The notes beneath the pieces are model-generated. The model saw only the letters and a program-made list of their open reading frames with translations. It had not been told where the DNA came from and ran no database searches. Made by a program: the position numbers and the translations under genes. From assembly GCA_021108185.1 (NCBI GenBank), contig JAIORJ010000059.1:1-64000 (forward strand): DNA of 64,000 nt, in the 5' to 3' direction. Numbering within the stretch: position 1 is the first letter of the stretch; the number at the start of each line of letters is the position of its first letter. Positions 28,097 through 36,841 of the stretch are shown here, in pieces. The DNA comes from Methanococcoides sp. (GTDB lineage Archaea > Halobacteriota > Methanosarcinia > Methanosarcinales > Methanosarcinaceae).

Positions 28097-29707
28097 TTAT
28101 TCTACTACTTTGAGAAAATGCCAGTCGAGGACATTTTCCGGGCATGAATGAATACATTTCTGGCAGTGTGCACCATCGCAAAGATCAGTTCTTATTCTCA
28201 CAGACCGATCCTCCTGTTCCAATGCATCGTTTGGACACACATCGACACATTTTTTGCAGTCGATACAACCTTCCATATCGATTTCCAGAAATGTACCTAT
28301 CTGGTCAACCACATGAAGTCCTTCGCCCCCAAGATCAGGAATATCCTTCTCGACGCGCTTTTCGATTTCGGGTTCCTTAGTTACTTCATCGATTGTAGGA
28401 AGACCTTTTTTCTTAAGATATTTTTTCAGTGTTTTGAAAGGCATGCCTTCGTTCCAATAGGAAAGTTCAAGAATGTAAGCATCCTTGAATGCTTCATCCA
28501 TTGCAAACATTACATGTGTGCCAACTATCTCCACTGCGATCTCCTGAAGGTCCCATAATCGTTCTTCTGAAAGTAGTATTTCCCTTGCAACAATAAGAGA
28601 AGTGTTCCCTATCTGGCAGATCTTTGAGACATTGTAAGGTATCATGCCGATACGATGAGCTTTTATCGCATCCATATAAGTACCGGCAGCACCGGACATG
28701 TATGCGACCTCCACATCTTCCATTGCAATATTTGCAGCATTACATAATGTCACATGACCGGCACGTATTGCACCGATAGCCCTTCCAGCTTCAGCAAGGT
28801 CTTTTTCTGTGAAATGCAGACCATCCTGAAGGTAAAGTTTTTTATCAGGCGTATTTATATTTGGTAATTGTATGGTTCCATTTTTTATGGCCTCATCGAT
28901 AAGTGCAATAACACCGGTACCTGTTATGCCGATAGCATGCACATCACCATTTTTGAGAACATCACCGTTTTTATAGTTGACAAGGGAACCACTGACAGTG
29001 TTCATTTCCTTATCAAGAACGTAATTCAATACATCCCCATTGTTAAATTCAACATCTGAGATCACAAATGGGCGTGCAATACTTCCGTCCCCGATCTCCT
29101 GACCTTCAAGTGCAGGACCTGCTGCTGCAGAACCTGTGAAGATGACATTACCGACCTTTAACGCCATTTCCGCATTGGTACCATAATCGGTTGCAATAGC
29201 GATCTTATCAGATTCAAGCATTCCGGACTTTACGATCAATGCAAGAGCATCTGCACCGACCTCGTGTTTGATGGCAGGCGGAATAACTACTTTACAATTA
29301 AGGAATTCAAGGCCTTTTACCTGAGTGCTGTCAATGATACAAGCATTCCTTTTTTGTTCCTCGATATTCATCAACTTCTTTTTTCGCTCTCCTGCATAGG
29401 CAAGGTCATCGATCGGAATTCCCTGGAACAATGATAATTGTATAGGATTTCCACATACAGCGATCCTCTCAACAAGTCCACCTTCCGGTTCAAGTTCATT
29501 AAGGATGTGAATGAAAGCATTGATCACAAGGTCATGAGCTTTGTCCTGACCATATGTCATGGCAAAATCCAGATGATCCATAACGTTCGCACCGGGCAGA
29601 GGATTTCTCATTGTGATGACAGTTCTCTGTATCTCACCTGATCCAAGGTCTATTTTTTGTGCCCTGAAACCACTTGTACCAAGATCTATTGCAATTCCTG
29701 TTCGCAT
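28097..29707 (-). CDS. ramA: Corrinoid activation protein, RamA-type
   Basis: 536 residues. The N-terminus GIAIDLGTSGFRAQ and the middle part carry the ASKHA-like (DUF4445) domain, and the C-terminus has two ferredoxin [4Fe-4S] motifs: CIDCKKCVDVCP and a second set with CDGAHCQKCIHSCP. RamA reduces inactive Co(II) corrinoid to Co(I) with ATP for the methyltransferases. It lies downstream of mtaA on the same strand, separated by a hairpin. RamA was described for methylamine methyltransferases; here the position suggests a methanol-dedicated relative, which is inference. Confidence 0.88.
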   Translation of the reverse strand: MRTGIAIDLGTSGFRAQKIDLGSGEIQRTVITMRNPLPGANVMDHLDFAMTYGQDKAHDLVINAFIHILNELEPEGGLVERIAVCGNPIQLSLFQGIPIDDLAYAGERKKKLMNIEEQKRNACIIDSTQVKGLEFLNCKVVIPPAIKHEVGADALALIVKSGMLESDKIAIATDYGTNAEMALKVGNVIFTGSAAAGPALEGQEIGDGSIARPFVISDVEFNNGDVLNYVLDKEMNTVSGSLVNYKNGDVLKNGDVHAIGITGTGVIALIDEAIKNGTIQLPNINTPDKKLYLQDGLHFTEKDLAEAGRAIGAIRAGHVTLCNAANIAMEDVEVAYMSGAAGTYMDAIKAHRIGMIPYNVSKICQIGNTSLIVAREILLSEERLWDLQEIAVEIVGTHVMFAMDEAFKDAYILELSYWNEGMPFKTLKKYLKKKGLPTIDEVTKEPEIEKRVEKDIPDLGGEGLHVVDQIGTFLEIDMEGCIDCKKCVDVCPNDALEQEDRSVRIRTDLCDGAHCQKCIHSCPENVLDWHFLKVVE

Positions 29708-29777
29708 AGTATTACCTTCCTGCCCGACCGATCAATGTGATCGACAATTATTGACAGATGATCAAAAAGAAATAAAT

Positions 29778-29804
29778 GAAAGGTCCTGCAAAACAAGACC
29801 TTTC
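29778..29804 (-). terminator. Terminator or attenuator between mtaA and ramA
   Basis: GAAAGGTC at 29778-29785 pairs perfectly with GACCTTTC at 29797-29804. On the minus strand it is followed by a T-rich stretch, as expected for a terminator of mtaA with partial read-through to ramA. Confidence 0.55.
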
Positions 29805-29851
29805 CGACTGGATGTTAAGATTTTTGTATATATGTTTCGTTTCTACAGATA

Positions 29852-30868
29852 TTATGCAATGTATTCGTCCCTTGCTTCGACAAGGGCTTTAACATTCTCC
29901 ACAGGAGTATTTGGTGCAATACCACATCCAGGAGAAAGAACTGCAACACCATCTTCAAGAGCATTCTTTGAATCTGCTTTGACCTTTTCAACATCACCAG
30001 AAAGTAACGTGAACGGACTGGACACATTACCAACGAGCACAGCCCTGTCTCCGACAGTTTTGATAGCTCCCTTAAGGTCTGCTACCTTTTCCTCAATGCT
30101 AAGTCCCTCGAATTTACAGTCTGCCATCATATCGAGAATAGGAGTCACATTCCCACAAACGTGAAGAACCATCGGACATTTGACACCTTCTGCAAACCTT
30201 GCAAGCCTTGGCTTAAGCATCTTGTCAAATGTTTCAGGGTTCATAAGGTCAGGGGATGCTACAGGATCAGGCACACATATCACATCTGCACCAGCATCTG
30301 CCAGTGCATTTGCATACACTATGCATGCATCTGTGGCAAAGTCAAGGATAGTCTCGAAGTCATCTGGTTTCTTGATAGACCATTTCATGAACTTCTTTAC
30401 ACTTACAAGATCGGATGCGAGGGTTACAGGCCCTTCCATGCCAGCTACCAGAGGAATTTTATCTCCAACTTTGTCGATGATTATCTTCGTTGCTTCAAGC
30501 ACAGCAGGTATTCTGCCATTGCTAAGAAGGTCATCAGGCATTACGAGGTTGTCAACGTCTTTATATGGGTGATCAGTTACAGATGGTTGTCTGTTCTTTG
30601 TTCCCATATTAACTTCACAACCCATAGCTTCTGCAAGAACTGTCAGACAATATGGGTACCTTACAGCTTCAAGACCTGCGATCTCGTGTGATGCTACGGC
30701 GAGTGTTGCCAGCTTCTCTGCATCTGAATGAGCTTCAGGCCACTCTGCACCGGTCTGATCCATAAGATCAACTATAGCGGTCTGTGTTACAGAGACTACC
30801 GGGACTTTATCAACTGGTTCGCGGTTTAACGCGTTCAATAATCTTTCTTTTGGGTTTAAATCGGTCAT
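29852..30868 (-). CDS. mtaA: Methylcobalamin:coenzyme M methyltransferase MtaA
   Basis: 338 residues of the uroporphyrinogen-decarboxylase-like fold. The zinc ligands are the His and Cys of LHVCGNVTP and the Cys of LSPGCGIAP. It transfers the methyl group from methylated MtaC to coenzyme M in the cytoplasm. ATG 30868 is preferred because GGAGTGATC precedes it with good spacing; a reading from 30904 would lack one. Its promoter region has a TATA box and a perfect inverted repeat upstream. Confidence 0.9.
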   Translation of the reverse strand: MTDLNPKERLLNALNREPVDKVPVVSVTQTAIVDLMDQTGAEWPEAHSDAEKLATLAVASHEIAGLEAVRYPYCLTVLAEAMGCEVNMGTKNRQPSVTDHPYKDVDNLVMPDDLLSNGRIPAVLEATKIIIDKVGDKIPLVAGMEGPVTLASDLVSVKKFMKWSIKKPDDFETILDFATDACIVYANALADAGADVICVPDPVASPDLMNPETFDKMLKPRLARFAEGVKCPMVLHVCGNVTPILDMMADCKFEGLSIEEKVADLKGAIKTVGDRAVLVGNVSSPFTLLSGDVEKVKADSKNALEDGVAVLSPGCGIAPNTPVENVKALVEARDEYIA

Positions 30869-30971
30869 TTTGATCACTCCTTCATAATTAAAGACCCGGT
30901 ACATCCGGATGCTGATGTTTTTTGATCGTCGTTCACACCATCCAATTAATCCAGAGATGGAACAACTGATA

Positions 30972-30989
30972 TTGGGTAGCTATACCCAA
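30972..30989 (-). promoter_or_regulatory. Perfect inverted repeat at the presumed mtaA start site
   Basis: TTGGGTA at 30972-30978 and TACCCAA at 30983-30989 are separated by GCTA. It lies about 20-37 bases downstream of the candidate TATA box on the minus strand, so it covers or abuts the likely transcription start. It may be an operator or a leader hairpin. Confidence 0.45.
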
Positions 30990-31008
30990 ATTTCAAACTG
31001 GAATAATC

Positions 31009-31018
31009 ATATATAAAC
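31009..31018 (-). promoter_or_regulatory. Candidate TATA box of mtaA
   Basis: On the minus strand GTTTATATATG spans this site. Initiation about 25 bases downstream would be near 30988, giving a leader of about 120 bases. Confidence 0.4.
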
Positions 31019-31459
31019 ATATGTATGGTTCATATTTAGTATAAATATGTTACTATATGGCACGTATTATGAACAGCATTATTCATTGAAATTGTAATGC
31101 CCATTGATAGCGTTTTTACTAAATACAAGATGTTCTGAAAAATTAACATATAATTTAATACCAAAATACTTATATATAATACTTGAAAATTTGAAAAATA
31201 AAACTAATATAAAAACAAAGCTACTATTAAAAATCTATAATTAAATAGATAGAAGTAATAAAAGATATCAATAAGCATAATTTATAATAATCAGAATTAA
31301 TTATTTAAAAAATAGCTATTTGATAGTAGAAAAGTACATATATAAAATTATGAAATACCTTACATTATTAGAGGAAAAAAACAAAAAACAATATCTATTT
31401 TAAAAAAATGTCAAAGAAATGAAATATAATTAATTATATTAGTCTAAAAAAATATTGCA
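31019..31459. other. AT-rich spacer between divergent genes
   Basis: About 440 bases of very AT-rich DNA between mtaA (minus) and the phosphatase-superfamily gene (plus). No supported ORF, RNA or hairpin with GC-rich stem is seen. Confidence 0.5.
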
Positions 31460-32920
31460 TTGGTCGTGAAGAACGTATCTACATTCAACCATAATTTAAA
31501 AAGAAGAGCGATCTTAGTTCTATTTTGTCTTATAATAGTGCAACTTTCAACTCCTGTTGTGGCACTCACCCCAATAGACATCCAAAACATAGAAACCGAT
31601 CATAGTGCAGTCATACTGATAGTAGATGGCCTCGGTGCAAGCTATATAGATCCGAAAAAGATCCCTTATGCACTTGATGGAAGCCCTTTGGAAAAGCCAA
31701 ATATCCAAAATATTTCAGCACTTGCAAAAGATGGACTTCAAGCATTCAGTGTTCTTACACCCTCTACAGAAGGTGAAAATGGGCATTCGGTGATCGTTAC
31801 AGGAAATCCAAGGGCTACCTCTGCAATGATAACACACAATGATGCCACTATCTATGATGTTGCCCGTGACAATGGATACCTCATGTTCGCAATATTGGAA
31901 AAGGGTGACACGACCGAACTTCTTGCAGAACAGGATGTTGCCATATATGATAGCACCACATCAATAAATGACCCACAAATGAAAGTCGTGCTCAATGACC
32001 ACACCAGTAAGTACGATACCGATATGACAATCAATGTTGAAAAGATATTCAAAGAGTATGCCATTCTGGCCCCAACCTATGTACAGCAGTATAAGGAAGG
32101 GGAGATCGAGCGTTATAACGCTTACAACCTCTGGGGGATCGAAACAGCCCTTGAGGTCATTGAACTGATGGAGCAATATCCTGACCAGAAATACATACTG
32201 ACAATAAATATCGGTGCCATTGATACTGCCGGACTTTATCGCAGAAATGAAGGGTATATCGAGTGCATCGAAGCATTCGACATTATGGTCCAGCCTATTA
32301 TTGAAAGAACGGAAGATAATGACCTTGCTTTCATCTTAACTTCAGATCACGGGATGGCCTTCCAGTCAGTAAATGGACGTGGTGGTAGCAAGTCCGAAAA
32401 ATATTCAACCACACCGGAAGTGCTTCAGATACCTTTCATTGCAACATCATCCAATATAGAAAGAAAGCTCGTTGATGAACAATTAGGTCAGGAAGATATT
32501 GCAGCCACTATCCTTAGTATCCTTGACCTGCCAAACGAGCTCCGCTTTTCAACCGGTGAACCTTTTACAACTAAAAAATATGTTAATTTCAAAGTATTAC
32601 TTCCGGAAACAGGTAGTGTTAGGATATCTTCGGAACAGGCCATCCTGGAATCAGAAGGGGATAGCGAGTATATTATATACGGACTCGAAAAGGAAAAGGA
32701 ATACACCATCAACGCTGAGCTTTCCGGAAATAGCAAACAGGCATATGAAAGAACCATCTTTGCAGATTCTGATAAGGTCATCCGATTCGATGCAGATAAA
32801 AAGCCGGATAAAAATAAGGATATGATACCCAAAGGGATGCGAAAGATCATTGGTTCGACCCTTATTATAGGTATCAATCTGACAGGTCTGGCAATGATAT
32901 TCAGGGTAGTCAAAAGTTAA
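31460..32920 (+). CDS. Membrane-anchored alkaline-phosphatase-superfamily protein
   Basis: Up to 486 residues. An N-terminal hydrophobic segment (ILVLFCLIIVQLSTPVVA) looks like a signal peptide, and a C-terminal helix (STLIIGINLTGLAMIF) followed by basic residues looks like a membrane anchor, so the catalytic part is outside. VILIVDGLGASYID carries the metal-ligand Asp, and LTSDHGMAFQ the D-H pair of the alkaline phosphatase/phosphoglycerate-mutase fold. The usual Thr/Ser nucleophile is probably in TPSTEGENGHSV. Substrate unknown. The start is TTG 31460 or GTG 31466; neither has a good ribosome site. Confidence 0.7.
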   Translation: MVVKNVSTFNHNLKRRAILVLFCLIIVQLSTPVVALTPIDIQNIETDHSAVILIVDGLGASYIDPKKIPYALDGSPLEKPNIQNISALAKDGLQAFSVLTPSTEGENGHSVIVTGNPRATSAMITHNDATIYDVARDNGYLMFAILEKGDTTELLAEQDVAIYDSTTSINDPQMKVVLNDHTSKYDTDMTINVEKIFKEYAILAPTYVQQYKEGEIERYNAYNLWGIETALEVIELMEQYPDQKYILTINIGAIDTAGLYRRNEGYIECIEAFDIMVQPIIERTEDNDLAFILTSDHGMAFQSVNGRGGSKSEKYSTTPEVLQIPFIATSSNIERKLVDEQLGQEDIAATILSILDLPNELRFSTGEPFTTKKYVNFKVLLPETGSVRISSEQAILESEGDSEYIIYGLEKEKEYTINAELSGNSKQAYERTIFADSDKVIRFDADKKPDKNKDMIPKGMRKIIGSTLIIGINLTGLAMIFRVVKS

Positions 32921-32967
32921 AGCCTGCCATCACAAACTATTTTTAAGAGGCAAGCCCATTTGCACCG

Positions 32968-33822
32968 ATGATCGTTGGCGTACTCGGGCCTGCCGGATCC
33001 TACTCGGAAAAAGCAGCAAAAGGCTGGATAAGCAAAGAATCAAAGTCTGAGGGGACATCCCTTGTCTATTATGATGACATAAACGATACTTTTGCATCCG
33101 TCATCAATGGAGATTCGGATATAGGAATAATCCCAATAGAGAATTCCATAGAGGGGTCCGTTGGGATCACACTCGATCTGTTGCTTGAGAGTGATATGAC
33201 CATTATAGGGGAGATAGTTGTACCCATTGAGCATTGTCTTCTCTCGAAGGGTGAGATGAAGGATATAAAAATAATAATGTCACATCCTCAGGCACTGGGC
33301 CAATGCAGTAAGTTCATAAGGGAACATTTCAAGAAAGCAGAAATACGTACGACAGGAAGTACATCCCATGCTGCCAAGCTTGCTAATGAGTTCTGCGAGA
33401 TGGCAGCTATCGCATCAAAGGAATCCGCCAGAGAATATGGATTGAAGATACTTGTTCCGAATATTCAGGACTGGGAGAAGAACCATACACGCTTTATCGT
33501 CATAAAACAGGGCAAGTGGCAGGAAGATGATGTCTGCATACCTAAAAATGATACATGTAAGACATCCATCATTGCTGATATCGATGAGGACAAACCTGGC
33601 TCACTCTATGAGATCATAGGGGAATTCGCAAAGAGAGACATTAATCTGACACGTATAGAATCAAGACCATCGAAGCGTTCTTTGGGAGATTATCTGTTCT
33701 ATATTGACATAGAAGGAAGTACAGGCGATGCAGTTATAAAAGATGCTTTATATTATATAAATTCGAAAGTATCTATGCTCAAAGTCCTTGGTTCCTACAA
33801 TGGATACAAGCTGGATAACTAA
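32968..33822 (+). CDS. pheA: Prephenate dehydratase
   Basis: 284 residues. The catalytic domain runs from VLGPAGSYSEKAA to the conserved NHTRFIVI, whose Thr-Arg-Phe is the family hallmark. The last 80 residues are an ACT domain with the LTRIESRPSKR motif that binds phenylalanine for feedback inhibition. It converts prephenate to phenylpyruvate in phenylalanine synthesis. It stands alone, without chorismate mutase fused, as is usual in archaea. Confidence 0.92.
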   Translation: MIVGVLGPAGSYSEKAAKGWISKESKSEGTSLVYYDDINDTFASVINGDSDIGIIPIENSIEGSVGITLDLLLESDMTIIGEIVVPIEHCLLSKGEMKDIKIIMSHPQALGQCSKFIREHFKKAEIRTTGSTSHAAKLANEFCEMAAIASKESAREYGLKILVPNIQDWEKNHTRFIVIKQGKWQEDDVCIPKNDTCKTSIIADIDEDKPGSLYEIIGEFAKRDINLTRIESRPSKRSLGDYLFYIDIEGSTGDAVIKDALYYINSKVSMLKVLGSYNGYKLDN

Positions 33823-33882
33823 AAAAGTGTTCATATAAGGTATGAATGTTCATTCAAGTTTGCTTTAGAGAGGATAGTGATC

Positions 33883-34779
33883 ATGGATATTGATAATTTT
33901 GTAGAGAAACAGGAAGCTACGGTCAATAAATACCAGCGTATCTACAAGATCATCGATCTCACTATAATTGCACTGACCTTGTTCACTATTTTAAAAATAC
34001 TGAATATAGACCAATTTATCCTTACATTAAGAACATTTGAACTTTACGCAGATTCTACCTATGGCCCTTCGGGTATGATCTCAGCAGGAGAACTTCTCCT
34101 TGCAGCTATTTCTATATTGTTTGCCATCATCCTTACCTTTGCTTTCCATTACAGGGACAGGAAAGTTCTGCTGATACCATTCATAGAGGAACGTTTCCCA
34201 GCACTTCAGGAAAGGCTCAGGACTGCTTTTGACAACAGAGATGTGCACAATATAATTTCAGACGACCTGATGGGAAATGTACTGGATGTGGCCTCGAAGA
34301 CCGACAATTCAAAGCTTATTGAAAAGAAAAGGCTCAAGAAGAGCATGGTTCTTCTGCTAGCAGTTTTCATTATGTTCACCACCATAAACGTACTGGATTA
34401 CAGGACAGATCTCACACCCGAGGACATCAATAGTCTAATAGATGAGATACCGTTCATACCATCAGCAGAGAATGGAACATCCCCTGATGAACAGTTCTCG
34501 CTTGAAGGAGAAGAAGGAGATTCAGGAGGAAACAGTGAGGACCTTGTCGGAGAGACCGCCATCATCGTGGTCGAGGGGGAAGAGGTCGACCTCTCATTAC
34601 CACCAGGAGCAGGAACAGGTTTTACTGAAAGTGGAGATGAGGAATCACTCCCGCCTGAGTTTGAGAGCTCATCGGCATACGAGGTTGGAAGGATATCATC
34701 ACCTGCTTACTATGAGCAACTGCCGGAAGGGTATGAGAGTATTATAAAAGAATACTTTGAGCAGATGGCCAATAACTGA
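33883..34779 (+). CDS. Membrane protein upstream of the MoxR/VWA operon
   Basis: About 298 residues. Three hydrophobic helices lie near residues 23-42, 68-87 and 150-170. After them comes an acidic, glycine-rich segment (LEGEEGDSGG) and the tail YYEQLPEGYESIIKEYFEQM, which resembles the C-terminal motif of accessory proteins in MoxR/Bat operons. I chose ATG 33883, with GTG 33877 as alternative. It precedes the MoxR gene in the same orientation, but 147 bases with a TATA-like site lie between, so it may have its own promoter. Family not named with confidence. Confidence 0.6.
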   Translation: MDIDNFVEKQEATVNKYQRIYKIIDLTIIALTLFTILKILNIDQFILTLRTFELYADSTYGPSGMISAGELLLAAISILFAIILTFAFHYRDRKVLLIPFIEERFPALQERLRTAFDNRDVHNIISDDLMGNVLDVASKTDNSKLIEKKRLKKSMVLLLAVFIMFTTINVLDYRTDLTPEDINSLIDEIPFIPSAENGTSPDEQFSLEGEEGDSGGNSEDLVGETAIIVVEGEEVDLSLPPGAGTGFTESGDEESLPPEFESSSAYEVGRISSPAYYEQLPEGYESIIKEYFEQMANN

Positions 34780-34926
34780 CCTCAGATAACCACATCATGA
34801 CAATAAATATATCAATGATTTTATTAATATATCATTATCATTAAATTAACATCGATACATTCACATTAACCTATCAATTTATACCACCAACATATTTCAC
34901 CAATTGCAATATAAGGAGAACACCAC

Positions 34927-35901
34927 ATGAATTCCAATGATGCAAGATCAGGAGACCTTGAACAGACTTACAGAGGTGCTGGTGATGCATTTACAGCACT
35001 TTTCAATGAGATCTCCAAGGTCATAGTAGGACAGAAGGATACGGTAGAACAGATAATCATTGCAATCCTTTCTAACGGACACGCACTGATGGAAAGTAAC
35101 CCAGGTCTTGGAAAAACACTTACAATTTCTACTATCTCCAAGACAATGGACCTTGGGTTCAGTAGGGTTCAGTGTACCCCCGACCTTATGCCGGCAGATA
35201 TCACAGGCACACACTTTATTGAAGAGACGGGAGGGAAAAAAGAGTTCAAATTCGAGCCAGGACCTGTCTTTGCCAACATTGTCCTTGCCGATGAGATAAA
35301 TCGTGCCTCCCCAAAGACACAATCTGCATTGCTTGAAGCCATGCAGGAGAAACAGGTCACGGTAGGTAACGATACATTTATTCTTGACAAACCGTTCTTC
35401 CTGCTTGCAACCCAGAACCCTATAGAAATGGAAGGAACTTTCCCATTGCCGGAAGCGCAGCTTGACAGGTTCCTTTTGAAGATCGTTCTGGATTATCCTT
35501 CATTTGAAGAAGAAAAAGAGATCGTAAGACGCTACACCAAGTCTGACGAACCGCATGTAGGCAAAGTGCTTGACAAAAATATGGTATTGCAGCTCCAGCG
35601 TCTTACAAGAGACATGCCAATTGCAGATGATATAAAAGAAAGAGCCATCAAGATAGTTATGGCAACCCGTACATGGAAGGAATTCATTGAGGTTGGAGCT
35701 TCTCCAAGAGCATCTATCGGAATTATTCTGGCAGCAAAGGCTCGCGCATTGATAAGAGGCAGGAACTTTGTAAGTGTTGAAGATGTTGACGCAATGGCAT
35801 ATCCGGTATTAAGGCACAGGATCATCCTCACTTTCGAATCCGAAAGACGTGGGATATCACAGGATCATGTGATAAAGGAAATACTTGCCAAAATTAAATG
35901 A
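34927..35901 (+). CDS. MoxR-family AAA+ ATPase
   Basis: 324 residues. Walker A is NPGLGKT near residue 60, Walker B IVLADEINRA near residue 120, and ATQNPIEMEGTFPLPEAQLDRF carries sensor 1 and the arginine-finger region of the MoxR group. MoxR ATPases act as chaperones that insert cofactors or assemble complexes together with DUF58 and VWA partners, all of which follow here. AAGGAG precedes the ATG with proper spacing. It is the first gene of a tight four-gene run. Confidence 0.88.
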   Translation: MNSNDARSGDLEQTYRGAGDAFTALFNEISKVIVGQKDTVEQIIIAILSNGHALMESNPGLGKTLTISTISKTMDLGFSRVQCTPDLMPADITGTHFIEETGGKKEFKFEPGPVFANIVLADEINRASPKTQSALLEAMQEKQVTVGNDTFILDKPFFLLATQNPIEMEGTFPLPEAQLDRFLLKIVLDYPSFEEEKEIVRRYTKSDEPHVGKVLDKNMVLQLQRLTRDMPIADDIKERAIKIVMATRTWKEFIEVGASPRASIGIILAAKARALIRGRNFVSVEDVDAMAYPVLRHRIILTFESERRGISQDHVIKEILAKIK

Positions 35902-35959
35902 TAAGCATCGGTAAGTCTGAGAAGGAAAAGCCTACGAACACCAATATGATGCTTGAACC

Positions 35960-36841
35960 ATGAGTGACAGAAAACACCGTATAGATGTGGATTTCTTCCG
36001 CCAGCTTGACCGCTTTACTTTTCTGGTAAGGAAGCGGGTCTCCAGTGCTTATGCAGGAAGCAGACGCTCCCACAGGAAGGGACAGGGGCTCGATACGATG
36101 GGCTATGCAGAATACCACCCCGGAGATGACCTCAAGTCCATTGACTGGAACGTTTATGCAAGGTCAGAGAAGCTCTATGTCAGGGAATTCGAAGAAGATA
36201 AATCAGTTACCACACACATACTTCTCGATTCAAGCAATAGTATGGACTATGCCCTTGACACTGTCACAAAGTTCGAATATGGTGCTATGCTTGCTGCCGG
36301 CTTTGCATACCTTGTCACAAAGGATAACGATAAATTTGGCATATCCACCTACTCCGAAGATATCGCCATATCCCAGACGCACAGAGGAAGACGTCATTTA
36401 TTAAGGGATATCGATAAACTTACGGAAGTGGAACTTAAAGGTCAGACAGCTCTTGACCACTGTGTCCAGCTATATGAAAAGATGATAAAGTCGCGTTCGC
36501 TGGTAATCATCATCTCGGATTTCATGGAAGACCTCAAATCCATTGAATCGGCAATCTACAGACTTTCAAACCATGACCTTATTCTCATACAGGTGCTTGA
36601 CCCTTCCGAAAGCGATCTGTCAATGCATGGTCATGTAAAACTGATGGACCTCGAGACCAATGATGAACTGAAGACATATCTAAGTAATAATTTCAAGGAT
36701 AAGTACCAGGAAGAATTACAGGCACACATCGATGGCATACAGAACATCTGTAACCACGTAGGTGCTGACCTGTATACATTCACGACTGATACACCCATCT
36801 TTGAGGCGTTCTTCAATGCCATCAACAGGAGGCATATGTAA
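35960..36841 (+). CDS. DUF58 protein (MoxR partner)
   Basis: 293 residues. The DUF58 signature GMDxxEYHPGDD-type segment appears as DTMGYAEYHPGDDLKSIDWNVYARSEKL, followed by a VWA-like part with the MIDAS pattern DSSNSMD near residue 94. It is soluble. The stop overlaps the ATG of the next gene by one base (TAATG-type junction), so translation is coupled. Partner role with MoxR is known for the family; the target here is not. Confidence 0.85.
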   Translation: MSDRKHRIDVDFFRQLDRFTFLVRKRVSSAYAGSRRSHRKGQGLDTMGYAEYHPGDDLKSIDWNVYARSEKLYVREFEEDKSVTTHILLDSSNSMDYALDTVTKFEYGAMLAAGFAYLVTKDNDKFGISTYSEDIAISQTHRGRRHLLRDIDKLTEVELKGQTALDHCVQLYEKMIKSRSLVIIISDFMEDLKSIESAIYRLSNHDLILIQVLDPSESDLSMHGHVKLMDLETNDELKTYLSNNFKDKYQEELQAHIDGIQNICNHVGADLYTFTTDTPIFEAFFNAINRRHM

